This document shows positions 55,324-64,000 of a stretch of 64,000 nt of DNA, one piece after another. Origin of the DNA: Pseudomonas pergaminensis (GTDB taxonomy: Bacteria > Pseudomonadota > Gammaproteobacteria > Pseudomonadales > Pseudomonadaceae). Position 1 is the stretch's first letter. Every line of letters starts with the position of its first letter. The stretch lies in assembly GCF_024112395.2 (NCBI RefSeq), contig NZ_CP078013.2:1674001-1738000 (forward strand). The letters run 5' to 3'. The notes beneath the pieces were generated by a model, which was not told the DNA's origin, did not search any database, and saw nothing but the letters and a program-made list of their open reading frames with translations. The position numbers and the translations under genes are program-made.

Positions 55324-56400
55324 ATGAACACCCTTTTTATGCACTGCCGCCCGGGTTTTGAAGGCGAAGTCTGTTCCGAGATCGCGGAACACGCCGCGCG
55401 CCTGAACGTTTCCGGCTACGCCAAGGCCAAGACCGGTAGCGCCTGCGCCGAATTTGTCTGCACCGAAGAAGACGGCGCCCAGCGCCTGATGCACGGCCAG
55501 CGCTTTGCCGAGCTGATCTTCCCGCGGCAGTGGGCGCGCGGGGTATTCATCGACCTGCCGGAAACCGACCGCATCAGCGTGATCCTCGCCCACCTGCGCG
55601 AATTCCCGGTGTGCGGCAGCCTGTGGCTGGAGATGGTCGACACCAACGACGGCAAGGAACTGTCGAACTTCTGCAAGAAATTCGAAGTGCACCTGCGCAA
55701 AGCCCTGCTGAACGCCGGCAAGCTGGTGGACGACCCCAGCAAGCCGCGCCTGCTGCTGACCTTCAAGAGTGGCCGCGAAGTGTTCATGGGCCTGGCCGAG
55801 TCGAACAACTCGGCGATGTGGCCGATGGGTATTCCACGTCTCAAGTTCCCCCGCGAAGCCCCCAGCCGCTCGACCCTGAAGCTGGAAGAGGCCTGGCACC
55901 ACTTCATCCCCCGCGACCAGTGGGACGAGCGCCTGCATGGCGACATGACCGGCGTCGACCTCGGCGCAGCGCCGGGCGGCTGGACCTGGCAGTTGGTCAA
56001 CCGTGGCATGCTGGTGACCGCCATCGACAACGGCCCGATGGCCGAAAGCCTGATGGACACCGGCCTGGTGCAACACTTGATGGCCGACGGTTTCACCTTT
56101 GTGCCCAAGCAGCCGGTGGACTGGATGGTCTGCGACATCGTCGAAAAGCCGGCGCGTAACGCCGCGCTGCTGGAAACCTGGATCGGCGAGGGGCATTGCC
56201 GCGAGGCGGTGGTGAACCTGAAGTTGCCGATGAAGCAGCGGTATGCCGAAGTGAAGCGTTTGCTGGAGCGCATCGAAGACGGCTTCAAGGCCCGTGGCAT
56301 TCGGGTGGAGATCGGCTGCAAGCAGCTGTACCACGACCGTGAGGAAGTGACCTGCCACCTGCGTCGGTTGGTGGATGTGAAGAAAACCAAGGCCCGGTAG
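55324..56400 (+). CDS. rlmM: 23S rRNA 2'-O-ribose methyltransferase (C2498)
   Basis: 358 residues from the ATG at 55324 (CAGGAG upstream). A THUMP-like N-terminal part precedes a Rossmann methyltransferase with GVDLGAAPGGWTWQLV and the catalytic lysines in VEKPARN and NLKLPMKQRY. It fits RlmM in length and motifs. The next gene, tusA, is 27 bases downstream, so both ribosomal and tRNA modification genes lie in one unit. Confidence 0.94.
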   Translation: MNTLFMHCRPGFEGEVCSEIAEHAARLNVSGYAKAKTGSACAEFVCTEEDGAQRLMHGQRFAELIFPRQWARGVFIDLPETDRISVILAHLREFPVCGSLWLEMVDTNDGKELSNFCKKFEVHLRKALLNAGKLVDDPSKPRLLLTFKSGREVFMGLAESNNSAMWPMGIPRLKFPREAPSRSTLKLEEAWHHFIPRDQWDERLHGDMTGVDLGAAPGGWTWQLVNRGMLVTAIDNGPMAESLMDTGLVQHLMADGFTFVPKQPVDWMVCDIVEKPARNAALLETWIGEGHCREAVVNLKLPMKQRYAEVKRLLERIEDGFKARGIRVEIGCKQLYHDREEVTCHLRRLVDVKKTKAR

Positions 56401-56427
56401 ACTGGCGGCCAGTTCCAGGAGTAGATC

Positions 56428-56679
56428 ATGAGCGATATTTTCGACACCGCCGTCGACGGCACCCTAGATGCAACAGGCTTGAATTGCCCAGAGCCCGTGA
56501 TGATGCTGCACCAGCACATCCGCGACTTGCCACCAGGCGGCTTGCTCAAGGTGATCGCGACCGACCCGTCCACGCGCCGCGATATTCCCAAGTTCTGCGT
56601 GTTTCTCGACCACGAACTGGTGGATCAGCAGGAGCAGGCCGGTACGTACCTGTACTGGATCCGCAAGAAGTCCGCTTAA
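56428..56679 (+). CDS. tusA: Sulfur carrier protein TusA
   Basis: 83 residues. [16 protein letters not shown] has the sulphur-carrying Cys20 and the CPxP signature. It relays sulphur from IscS to the tRNA 2-thiolation system. Its stop overlaps the stop of the convergent MATE gene (TTAA). Confidence 0.95.
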   Translation: MSDIFDTAVDGTLDATGLNCPEPVMMLHQHIRDLPPGGLLKVIATDPSTRRDIPKFCVFLDHELVDQQEQAGTYLYWIRKKSA

Positions 56680-58070
56680 ACCCGCGCCTTGTCGGCGCGA
56701 ATGCGCCGGCGTGCACTGCGCGCCAGGCGCACCAGCAACATCCCCGCCGCACAGCTGAGGCCCACGATCAGCCCTTGCCACAAGCCGCTTGGGCCGCTGG
56801 GTTCGCCGAGCCAGTCGGTCAGCCCCAAGGCATACCCCACCGGCAGGCCCACGCCCCAGTATGCGAACAGGGTTAGCACCATGGTCACGCGGGTGTCCTG
56901 GTAGCCACGCAATGCGCCCGCCGCCGTGACCTGGATCGAGTCGCTGAACTGGAACAGCGCCGAGAACACGATCAACATCGACGCTAGGTGAATGACCACT
57001 GGGTCGGGGGTGTAGATCGCCGCAATCTGCTCGCGAAACACCAGCATCAGGCTGCAGGACAGGCAGGCATACGCCAGCGCAGTGCCCATGCCGACACCCG
57101 CCGCGAAGCGTGCTTCGCGCGGCTCGCCACGGCCGAGGGCCTGGCCGACGCGCACGGTCACGGCCATGCTCAGGGAGTAGGGGATCATGAACACCAGCGA
57201 GCTGACGTTCAGCGCGATCTGATGGCCCGAGACCACGGTGGCGCCGAGGCTGCCGATCAGCAGGGCGATGACCGCGAAGATGCTCGATTCGGCAAAGATC
57301 GCGATGCCGATGGGCAGGCCAATCCCCAACACACGCTTGATCACGGCCCATTGCGGCCAGTCGAAACGCTTGAACAGTTCGCTGCTCTGGTAAGCCGGGC
57401 CCCAGCGGGTCCAGACCGCCAGGCCGAGCATCATCACCCACATCGCAATGGCCGTGGCCCAGCCGCAACCCACGCCGCCCATGGCCGGCACGCCCAGGTG
57501 GCCGTAGATGAAGATGTAGTTCAGCGGGATGTTCAGCGCCAGGCCACACAGGCCCATCACCATGCTCGGCCGCGTGCGGCCCAGGCCGTCACTGAAACAG
57601 CGCAGCACGTAATACAGCGCGATGGCCGGCATACCGGCGGCGATGCCGTGCAGGTAGCCCATGGAAGGTTCGATCAGGTCCGGTTCCACCTTCATCGCCT
57701 GCAGGATCGGTTCGGCGCAGAGCAGCAACAGCGAGGCGGTGATACCGACCACCACGGCCAGCCACAAGGATTGACGCACCAGCGGGCCGATCTCGCTGAA
57801 CTGCCCGGCCCCGTAACGCTGCGCGACTTTGGGCGTGGTGGCCAGCAGCGTGCCGGTCATCAGCAGGTACACCGGTATCCAGATCGAGTTGCCCAGGCCC
57901 ACGGCCGCCAGGTCCTGGGGGCTGACGCGCCCGGCCATCACCGCATCGACAAAACTCATCGCGGTGGTCGCCAGTTGGCCGATCATGATCGGCAGGGCGA
58001 GCGTCAGCAGGCCGCGCACTTCCCGGCTGATGCGGGCGGGGCGGGTGAGGGTGGCGGTGGCAGTGTTCAC
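56676..58070 (-). CDS. MATE-family multidrug efflux protein
   Basis: 464 residues from a GTG at 58070 ([20 protein letters not shown]); an upstream ATG at 58127 would add 19 residues and cannot be excluded, since neither has a strong ribosome site. Twelve membrane helices, [20 protein letters not shown] at helix 1 and its repeat at the second half ([18 protein letters not shown]) match NorM/DinF-type cation-coupled exporters. Divergent from pdxB. Confidence 0.9.
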   Translation of the reverse strand: MNTATATLTRPARISREVRGLLTLALPIMIGQLATTAMSFVDAVMAGRVSPQDLAAVGLGNSIWIPVYLLMTGTLLATTPKVAQRYGAGQFSEIGPLVRQSLWLAVVVGITASLLLLCAEPILQAMKVEPDLIEPSMGYLHGIAAGMPAIALYYVLRCFSDGLGRTRPSMVMGLCGLALNIPLNYIFIYGHLGVPAMGGVGCGWATAIAMWVMMLGLAVWTRWGPAYQSSELFKRFDWPQWAVIKRVLGIGLPIGIAIFAESSIFAVIALLIGSLGATVVSGHQIALNVSSLVFMIPYSLSMAVTVRVGQALGRGEPREARFAAGVGMGTALAYACLSCSLMLVFREQIAAIYTPDPVVIHLASMLIVFSALFQFSDSIQVTAAGALRGYQDTRVTMVLTLFAYWGVGLPVGYALGLTDWLGEPSGPSGLWQGLIVGLSCAAGMLLVRLARSARRRIRADKARV

Positions 58071-58210
58071 GTACAGGTGTCCCGTAGAAGGAGGCGCAAG
58101 GACGGCGGATTCTACGCTTTGACGCATCGGTCAGGAAAAAACCAGTGTTAGCGATTTGTAAGCGAGGGCTGCGATCCCTGTACACTGCGGGTCCGCCAAA
58201 GGAGCCTGCC

Positions 58211-59353
58211 ATGCTGATTGTTGCCGACGAAAATATTCCGCTGCTCGATGCATTTTTCCAGGGATTTGGCGAGATTCGCCGCGTGCCCGGCCGTTCCATT
58301 GACCGCGCCACGGTCGAGCAGGCTGATGTGTTGCTGGTGCGCTCGGTGACCAACGTCAACCGTGCGCTGCTGGAGGGCACGAAGGTGCGCTTCGTCGGCA
58401 CTTGCACTATCGGCACCGATCACCTGGACCTCGACTACTTCCAGCAGGCTGGCATCCAGTGGTCCAGCGCCCCAGGCTGTAACGCCCGTGGCGTGGTGGA
58501 CTACGTGCTGGGCAGCCTGCAGACCCTGGCCGAGATCGAAGGTGCCGACCTCAATCAGCGCACCTACGGCGTGATCGGCGCCGGTGAAGTGGGCGGGCGG
58601 CTGGTCAAGGTGCTCAAGGGCCTGGGCTGGAATGTGCTGGTCTGCGACCCGCCACGCCAGATCGCCGAGGACGGGGATTACGTCAGTCTGGCGCAGATCA
58701 TCGAGCAGTGCGACGTGATCAGCTTGCACACGCCGCTGACCAAGTCCGGCAACGGCTCCACCTGGCACCTGTTCGACCGCCAGCGCCTTGAGCAACTCAA
58801 GCACGGCACCTGGCTGATCAACGCCAGCCGTGGCCCGGTGGTCGACAACGCCGCCCTGCGCGAGGTGCTGCTGGACCGTGAAGACCTGCAAGCGGTGCTG
58901 GATGTGTGGGAAGGCGAGCCGGAAGTGGACGTCGACCTGGCTGACCTGTGCGTACTGGCCACGCCGCATATCGCCGGCTACAGCCTGGACGGCAAGCAGC
59001 GCGGCACGGCGCAGATCTATCAGGCGTTCTGCGCGCACCTGGGTCAGGAGCCAAGCCTTCAATTGAGTGATTTGCTGCCGCCACCCTGGTTGGCCGAGGT
59101 GCACCTGAATGCCTCCACCGATCCGGCCTGGGCCTTGGCGACCCTGTGCCGCAGCGTGTATGACCCGCGTCGTGACGACGCGGATTTCCGTCGCAGCCTG
59201 GTGGGCACCGTGCAAGAGCAGCGCAAGGCGTTTGACCTGCTGCGCAAGCATTACCCGGAGCGCCGTGAAATTGATGGCTTGAAGGTGCGTATCCACGGGG
59301 AATCCGCCGCGCTAGCCTCTATAGCCAAAGCCCTCGGTGCCGACGTGCACTAA
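58211..59353 (+). CDS. pdxB: Erythronate-4-phosphate dehydrogenase
   Basis: 380 residues from the ATG at 58211 (AAAGGAGCC upstream), the normal length. [35 protein letters not shown], the NAD motif [33 protein letters not shown] and [12 protein letters not shown] identify PdxB. It makes 2-oxo-3-hydroxy-4-phosphobutanoate in vitamin B6 synthesis. Confidence 0.95.
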   Translation: MLIVADENIPLLDAFFQGFGEIRRVPGRSIDRATVEQADVLLVRSVTNVNRALLEGTKVRFVGTCTIGTDHLDLDYFQQAGIQWSSAPGCNARGVVDYVLGSLQTLAEIEGADLNQRTYGVIGAGEVGGRLVKVLKGLGWNVLVCDPPRQIAEDGDYVSLAQIIEQCDVISLHTPLTKSGNGSTWHLFDRQRLEQLKHGTWLINASRGPVVDNAALREVLLDREDLQAVLDVWEGEPEVDVDLADLCVLATPHIAGYSLDGKQRGTAQIYQAFCAHLGQEPSLQLSDLLPPPWLAEVHLNASTDPAWALATLCRSVYDPRRDDADFRRSLVGTVQEQRKAFDLLRKHYPERREIDGLKVRIHGESAALASIAKALGADVH

Positions 59354-59367
59354 CTGTATGACTCCTT

Positions 59368-59454
59368 GTAGGAGCCGGCGTGCCGGCGATGGCGCCCGCA
59401 GGATCACCGCGCGGCTCAGGGCCGCTATCGCCGGCAAGCCGTCTCCCGCGCGGG
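59368..59454. repeat. REPIN, degenerate
   Basis: GTAGGAGCCGGCGTGCCGGCGA pairs, with mismatches, with TCGCCGGCAAGCCGTCTCCC. Same family as 15379-15448 but with several changes, so probably decaying. Confidence 0.78.
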
Positions 59455-59467
59455 GTGTGTTTCGGGC

Positions 59468-59496
59468 ATAAAAAACCCGGCCACCAGGGCCGGGTT
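59468..59496 (-). terminator. Rho-independent terminator for the small leftward gene
   Basis: On the minus strand AACCCGGCC pairs with GGCCGGGTT around a five-base loop and runs into a U-tract (T6 on that strand). It sits 18 bases after the stop of the PA1571-like gene. Confidence 0.88.
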
Positions 59497-59514
59497 AGAA
59501 AGAGCGTAGGCGTT

Positions 59515-59688
59515 TCAGCCTTGCTGGGCAGGCTTGACCAGTCGCTGTTCCAGTTCGCTGCACGCTTGCTGGATCATCTCTTCGGTAATCTGCACTTCGC
59601 GGCCCTTGGCGTCGATGTACGAGCAAGGCAACTGCTGCGGCTGGCGGATCACTTCAATCTTGGCATCGCTGCTATTTTGCAAGGTCAT
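59515..59688 (-). CDS. PA1571-family small protein
   Basis: 57 residues from the ATG at 59688, preceded by AGGAGACAGG. Sequence features: polar and acidic, YIDAKGREVQITEEMIQQAC in the middle. It looks like the short Pseudomonas protein family named after PA1571 (recalled, not searched). No membrane segment. Its own terminator follows, so it is a single-gene unit. Confidence 0.75.
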   Translation of the reverse strand: MTLQNSSDAKIEVIRQPQQLPCSYIDAKGREVQITEEMIQQACSELEQRLVKPAQQG

Positions 59689-59946
59689 GGCCTGTCTCCT
59701 CATCAGGTTGTGTCCCTATTCTGCTTATAACTCTAAGCCGCCCGCGTGACGAGGCTGTTACAACTCCCTGCAAGGTCACCGGTTCGAACACCCAGTCCAT
59801 CAGAAACCGCTACACATTTCCAGCCTGGGGTTAGACCGATAGCCTCTAGGGATCAGCATCGGCGGGCATAATTAACCTGACTCATTGTTATTTACCCAAG
59901 TTCCCCCAATGTTGTGGTGTAGATACTTATCTCCCTTGCGCAGGTA

Positions 59947-61731
59947 ATGCCCTCCATGTTCTCCGTCCGTCAACGCCGTGCGATCCGCCTGGCCAGCCGC
60001 TTCATTGCGCCCTACCGCTGGCACGCCCTCGGCGCCCTGTTGGCGCTCATCGTCACCGCAGGCATTACCTTGTCCATGGGGCAGGGTATTCGCCTGCTGG
60101 TGGACCAGGGCTTTATGACCCAATCACCGCACCTGCTCAATCAGTCCATCGGCCTGTTCATGGTGCTGGTGCTGGGCCTGGCAGTGGGCACCTTTGCACG
60201 GTTTTACCTGGTGTCTTGGATCGGCGAACGGGTGGTGGCGGATATCCGCCGGCAAGTGTTCAACCACCTGATCTACCTGCATCCGGGCTTCTACGAGAAC
60301 AATCGCAGTTCGGAAATCCAATCGCGACTGACCACCGACACCACCTTGCTGCAGTCGGTGATCGGCTCGTCGCTGTCACTGTTCCTGCGCAATGCCTTGA
60401 TGGTCATCGGTGGCATCGTGCTGCTGTTTGTCACTAACCCCAAGCTCACCAGTATCGTGGTAGTGGCGCTGCCGCTGGTATTGGCGCCGATCCTCATCTT
60501 TGGCCGGCGCGTACGCAGCCTGTCGCGGCAAAGCCAGGACCGCATCGCCGATGTGGGCAGCTATGTGTCCGAGACCCTCGGGCAGATCAAGACCGTGCAG
60601 GCCTACAACCATCAAGTGCAGGACGAACAGCGCTTCGCCGTGACCGTGGAAGACGCCTTCACCACTGCGCGCAAACGCATCACCCAACGCGCCTGGCTGA
60701 TTACCCTGGTTATCATGCTGGTGCTCGGCGCCGTGGGTGTGATGCTGTGGGTCGGTGGCATGGATGTGATCAACGGGCGCATCTCCGGCGGTGAGCTGGC
60801 GGCGTTTGTGTTCTATAGCCTGATCGTCGGCAGCGCGGTCGGTACCCTGAGCGAAGTGCTCGGCGAGCTGCAGCGCGCTGCCGGTGCCGCCGAGCGGATT
60901 GGCGAATTGTTGCAGTCGAGCAACGAAATCCAGGCGCCCGCCGCCGGTACCGTGCAACTGCCGGAACGGGTCAGTGGCCGCATGGCGCTGCAAGACCTGC
61001 GCTTTTCCTACCCTTCACGGCCCGACAGCTACGCCATCGACGGCCTGAACCTGACCATCAACCCCGGTGAAACCCTGGCGCTGGTGGGCCCGTCCGGCGC
61101 GGGCAAGTCGACGATTTTTGACCTGCTGCTGCGCTTCTACGACCCCCAGCATGGCCGCATCCTGCTCGAAGGCCACCCGCTGACCGAACTCGACCCCATG
61201 GACCTGCGCCGCCACTTCGCCCTGGTGTCCCAGAGCCCGGCGCTGTTTTTCGGCAGCGTCGAAGAGAACATCCGCTACGGCAATCCGACGGCCACCCTCG
61301 AACAGGTCGAAGCCGCCGCGCGCATTGCCCACGCCCATGACTTCATCCTGCAAATGCCTGACGGCTACCGGACACACCTCGGCGACGGCGGCATGGGCCT
61401 CTCCGGCGGCCAACGCCAACGCCTGGCCATCGCCCGCGCCTTGCTGGTAGACGCGCCGATCCTGCTGCTGGACGAGGCCACCAGCGCCCTCGATGCCCAG
61501 AGCGAACACCTGATCCAGCAAGCGCTGCCGCAACTGATGCAAGGGCGCACCACGCTGGTCATCGCCCATCGATTGGCCACGGTGAAGAACGCTGACCGCA
61601 TCGCCGTGATGGACCAGGGCAAGTTGGTGGCGGTAGGCACGCATCAACAACTTATTGCGAGCAATCCGTTGTATGCGCGGTTGGCAGCGTTGCAGTTCAG
61701 TGATGGGGTAGAGGAAAGCGCCACACACTAA
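59947..61731 (+). CDS. ABC exporter, MsbA-like (fused membrane and ATPase domains)
   Basis: 594 residues (or 591 from the ATG at 59956). Six membrane helices occupy residues 20-320. The ATPase domain has Walker A GPSGAGKST, Q-loop VSQSPALFFG, signature LSGGQRQR, Walker B ILLLDEATSALD and the H-loop IAHRLAT. It is a homodimeric exporter of lipids or drugs; being downstream of no other efflux gene, its substrate is not fixed. Confidence 0.92.
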   Translation: MPSMFSVRQRRAIRLASRFIAPYRWHALGALLALIVTAGITLSMGQGIRLLVDQGFMTQSPHLLNQSIGLFMVLVLGLAVGTFARFYLVSWIGERVVADIRRQVFNHLIYLHPGFYENNRSSEIQSRLTTDTTLLQSVIGSSLSLFLRNALMVIGGIVLLFVTNPKLTSIVVVALPLVLAPILIFGRRVRSLSRQSQDRIADVGSYVSETLGQIKTVQAYNHQVQDEQRFAVTVEDAFTTARKRITQRAWLITLVIMLVLGAVGVMLWVGGMDVINGRISGGELAAFVFYSLIVGSAVGTLSEVLGELQRAAGAAERIGELLQSSNEIQAPAAGTVQLPERVSGRMALQDLRFSYPSRPDSYAIDGLNLTINPGETLALVGPSGAGKSTIFDLLLRFYDPQHGRILLEGHPLTELDPMDLRRHFALVSQSPALFFGSVEENIRYGNPTATLEQVEAAARIAHAHDFILQMPDGYRTHLGDGGMGLSGGQRQRLAIARALLVDAPILLLDEATSALDAQSEHLIQQALPQLMQGRTTLVIAHRLATVKNADRIAVMDQGKLVAVGTHQQLIASNPLYARLAALQFSDGVEESATH

Positions 61732-61742
61732 CGCTCACTGCC

Positions 61743-61783
61743 CATAAAAAAATGCCCGCATTGAGAAATGCGGGCATTTTTAT
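61743..61783. terminator. Bidirectional Rho-independent terminator
   Basis: AAAATGCCCGCATT pairs with AATGCGGGCATTTT around a short loop, with an A-run on the left and a T-run on the right. It ends the ABC exporter gene, and possibly also slt, whose stop lies about 40 bases to its right. Confidence 0.92.
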
Positions 61784-61824
61784 TGAGCTTGAAGCTTCAA
61801 GCTTGACGCTCAAGGATGCCTTTA

Positions 61825-63753
61825 CTACTGATCATCAAAATACCGCTCATGCCAATCCACCAGCGGCTGGGGTGAATTGAGCTTCTGCCCGTAGATCACC
61901 GAATAAGACAGCACGTTCTGCACATACTGGCGGGTTTCGTCGAACGGGATGCTTTCCACCCACACATCGAAACTCAGGTGGTCTGCGCCGCGCAGCCACT
62001 GGCGCACACGGCCTGGGCCGGCGTTGTAGGCGGCGGAGGCGAGCACGCGGTTGCCGTTGAACTGGCTGTGCACCTGGCTAAGGTAAGCGGCGCCGAGCTG
62101 GATGTTTTTGTCCGGGTCCAGCACCTGGGCGGGGGAGGCCAGGGGGATGCTGAACTTGCGCGCGGTTTCCTTGGCAGTGCCGGGCATGAGTTGCATCAGG
62201 CCGCTGGCGCCGACGCCGGAGCGGGCGTCGTCCATGAAGGCGCTTTCCTGGCGGGTGATTGCAAACACCCAGCTGGAATGCAGGCCGCGTACCTTGGCTT
62301 CACGCACCAGCGTGTCGCGGTGGGCCATCGGGAAGCGGATGTCCAAGTCGTCCCAATACTGCGCCTGGCTGATGGTGCGGATCGCCGGGAAGTACCACTT
62401 CATGTCGTAGGCCAGCTTGGCCTGGGCGACCATCTCGTCGCGGTTGAAGTGACGGCTGACGTGGTACCACTCGCGGCGGCCATCCACGATCTGGCCTCGG
62501 GCGTAGAACTCCAGGGCACGGCGCACGCCGGGGGTGTTGCGCACCTTGTTGAGCAGCGCCTGGCTCATCGGCAGCGGTTTGTTCTTCAACTGGTACGGGG
62601 CCTTGGAGCGATCCGCCGCGAGGAAGCCGTAGAAGTCGCGCTCTTGCGACAGGTGCTTGTACAGGACCAGCGCTTGCGGGTTTTTCGGCTCGGCCAGTTC
62701 CAGGCTGCGGGCCTGCCAGTAGCGCCAGCGGTTGGTGGTGGCCAGGTCTTGTGGGAGTTTGCGCGTCAACTGATAGGCATCTTCCCAGCGGGCCAGGCGC
62801 AACAGCAGGCGCAGGCGCCACTCGGAGACGGTGTTGTCACGCAGTTCAGGGTCGTACTTGGTCATCACCTCGAGGGCGCGCGGGTCATAGCGCTTGGCCA
62901 GGGTGAGGCCGATTTCGCGGGCGATCGACACTTTTTCGTCACGCGAGAAGTGCATGCTGCTGGCGTAGCCGTCGAGCAGGGCCATGGCCTTGTCCGGATC
63001 CTGGCGCGCCAGGCGACGCAAGCCGAGGCCCACGGCGTCAGACATGGCCTCAGTGGCCGGCAGGAAGCGTGACGGGTCGCTGAGCATGTCGGGCTTCTGC
63101 GCCACGTCCACCATCAAGCGACCTTGGGCGCCGAGGGTGGGCAGGGTTTTCACCAGGCTGTTGGCCAGGGCGTAGTTGCGCGCTTCGGCGGCGAGCTTGG
63201 CGCGGTCCCAGATCTTCTGTTCGGTGAGTTGGCCGTCTGCCGCCCACTGGCCGAAGGTGACATCGCAGGCCGCCGGTTGGGACTTGCCAGTCATCCAGAG
63301 TTTTTCGGCGGTCTTATAGCCTTCCGCCTTCAAGTTGTGGGTGAGTTGGTACTGGCCATGCAGGCAGTCCAGCTCGACGAAATTGAGCTTGGCGTCGTAG
63401 TACTTTTCAAAAGTCTGCCAGTCGCCACGCTCGGCCAGCCAGCGTAACCAGCGCAGTTTCATCCAGTTGGCCTGGGGCAGGTCGCCGTTTTTGGCGAGGA
63501 ACTGTTCGATTTCCTGGTTGCTCGCGGTTTTCAGGCGCGCCGTCAGTTCGTCATAGGCCAGGTACGGTGTCAGCGGGTAATCGGCCAGGGCCTGGCTGTA
63601 TTGCATGTACGGGCCGGTATCGCCCTTGGCCAGCGCGCGTTTGGCTTCATCGTAATATTGACGTTGGGTGGTGAGGTCCACGGCCTGGGCGGATTGAACG
63701 GCGGTGGCAGAGAGAAGCAGACAAGATAAAAGATTAAAAAGGCGACTGCGCAT
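61825..63753 (-). CDS. slt: Soluble lytic murein transglycosylase
   Basis: 642 residues from the ATG at 63753. The signal peptide is LFNLLSCLLLSATAVQSAQA. A long helical U-shaped domain (to about residue 450) precedes the SLT domain, with catalytic Glu in RQESAFMDDARSG, SGLMQLMPGTAKETA and AAYNAGPGRVRQW. It cleaves peptidoglycan in the periplasm with formation of 1,6-anhydro ends. It diverges from uup. Confidence 0.94.
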   Translation of the reverse strand: MRSRLFNLLSCLLLSATAVQSAQAVDLTTQRQYYDEAKRALAKGDTGPYMQYSQALADYPLTPYLAYDELTARLKTASNQEIEQFLAKNGDLPQANWMKLRWLRWLAERGDWQTFEKYYDAKLNFVELDCLHGQYQLTHNLKAEGYKTAEKLWMTGKSQPAACDVTFGQWAADGQLTEQKIWDRAKLAAEARNYALANSLVKTLPTLGAQGRLMVDVAQKPDMLSDPSRFLPATEAMSDAVGLGLRRLARQDPDKAMALLDGYASSMHFSRDEKVSIAREIGLTLAKRYDPRALEVMTKYDPELRDNTVSEWRLRLLLRLARWEDAYQLTRKLPQDLATTNRWRYWQARSLELAEPKNPQALVLYKHLSQERDFYGFLAADRSKAPYQLKNKPLPMSQALLNKVRNTPGVRRALEFYARGQIVDGRREWYHVSRHFNRDEMVAQAKLAYDMKWYFPAIRTISQAQYWDDLDIRFPMAHRDTLVREAKVRGLHSSWVFAITRQESAFMDDARSGVGASGLMQLMPGTAKETARKFSIPLASPAQVLDPDKNIQLGAAYLSQVHSQFNGNRVLASAAYNAGPGRVRQWLRGADHLSFDVWVESIPFDETRQYVQNVLSYSVIYGQKLNSPQPLVDWHERYFDDQ

Positions 63754-63966
63754 GAGACGTCCGTGCAGAGAAATCACGACTAGCACCGGCACCGCCGACA
63801 CTGATTGCCCCTAGCTTAGCCTTTTGCCCGCAGCCTACGAAAGCTTTGCTGGCCGGTTCGTTCAAGTTCGCTGGAAATGTCCTACAGAACGTGTCGACAG
63901 CGAAAATGCCAGCCGCATCCCACCCCTAACTCAGGTAGAATGCGCGCCCAGTTTTTGGAGAAGCGT

Positions 63967-64000
63967 ATGACCCTGCTCAAATTCAGCGATGTGTCCCTTG
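63967..64000 (+). CDS. uup: Start of an ABC-F type ATPase gene (probably uup), cut by the window end
   Basis: Only 11 codons are visible (MTLLKFSDVSL), behind TGGAGAAG. The opening strand and position opposite slt fit Uup/ABC-F ATPases of Pseudomonas. A TAGAAT box at 63935-63940 could be the -10. The call rests on ten residues plus neighbourhood. Confidence 0.5.
   Translation, partial: MTLLKFSDVSL

Noticed and set aside
59781..59789. tRNA T-loop (GGTTCGAAC)
   Set aside because: No acceptor, D-arm or anticodon arm can be formed around it.

Overview
The window is about 62-63% GC by eye, almost fully coding, and looks like a chromosome segment of the Pseudomonas fluorescens group. Support comes from 4-hydroxybenzoate hydroxylase next to an AraC-type pobR, the rnd-ycgL pair, lpxO, acnA, rlmM-tusA, pdxB, slt-uup, and several Pseudomonas REP/REPIN families in the gaps. 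I saw no tRNA, rRNA, CRISPR array, transposase or prophage gene. All functional calls come from reading motifs and from memory of families; no search was run.

Left accessory part (1-26.2 kb). A catabolic cluster (GntR regulator, SDR dehydrogenase, BKACE cleavage enzyme, SMP-30 lactonase, two MFS carriers, LysR) opens the window, followed by a stand-alone tautomerase, a LysR gene with a near-perfect palindrome at its promoter, and a CynX-type exporter. An 11-kb block (11.33-22.14 kb) holds an aruI-like decarboxylase with an aldehyde dehydrogenase, two LysR genes, a metallo-beta-lactamase-fold enzyme, pobR/pobA and a DHA2 exporter. Two inverted copies of a large structured intergenic repeat flank this block. 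Each copy carries a hexanucleotide microsatellite and a tandem array of 74-bp REP units (ten on the left, three on the right). To the right are a Cache sensor-like protein, a periplasmic cyclohexadienyl dehydratase-like protein and a glutamine-synthetase-family ligase.

Middle (26.3-43.2 kb). Mostly housekeeping or conserved hypotheticals: methyltransferase, RNase D, YcgL, 2-hydroxyacid dehydrogenase, nitroreductase, YcgN, RNA methyltransferase, YajD, oligopeptidase B, YafJ-type amidotransferase. Set into this run is a 1028-residue protein with an OspG-like kinase domain at its C terminus. It is preceded by a near-consensus hrp box and has a type III secretion-like N terminus. This is the most interesting object in the window.

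Right (43.3-64 kb). A LysR gene diverges from the pxpABC 5-oxoprolinase operon. Then come a MoxR/VWA pair, a DUF748 protein, cysK, lpxO, acnA, rlmM, tusA, a MATE exporter, pdxB, an MsbA-like ABC exporter, slt, and the first codons of a probable uup gene cut by the window end.
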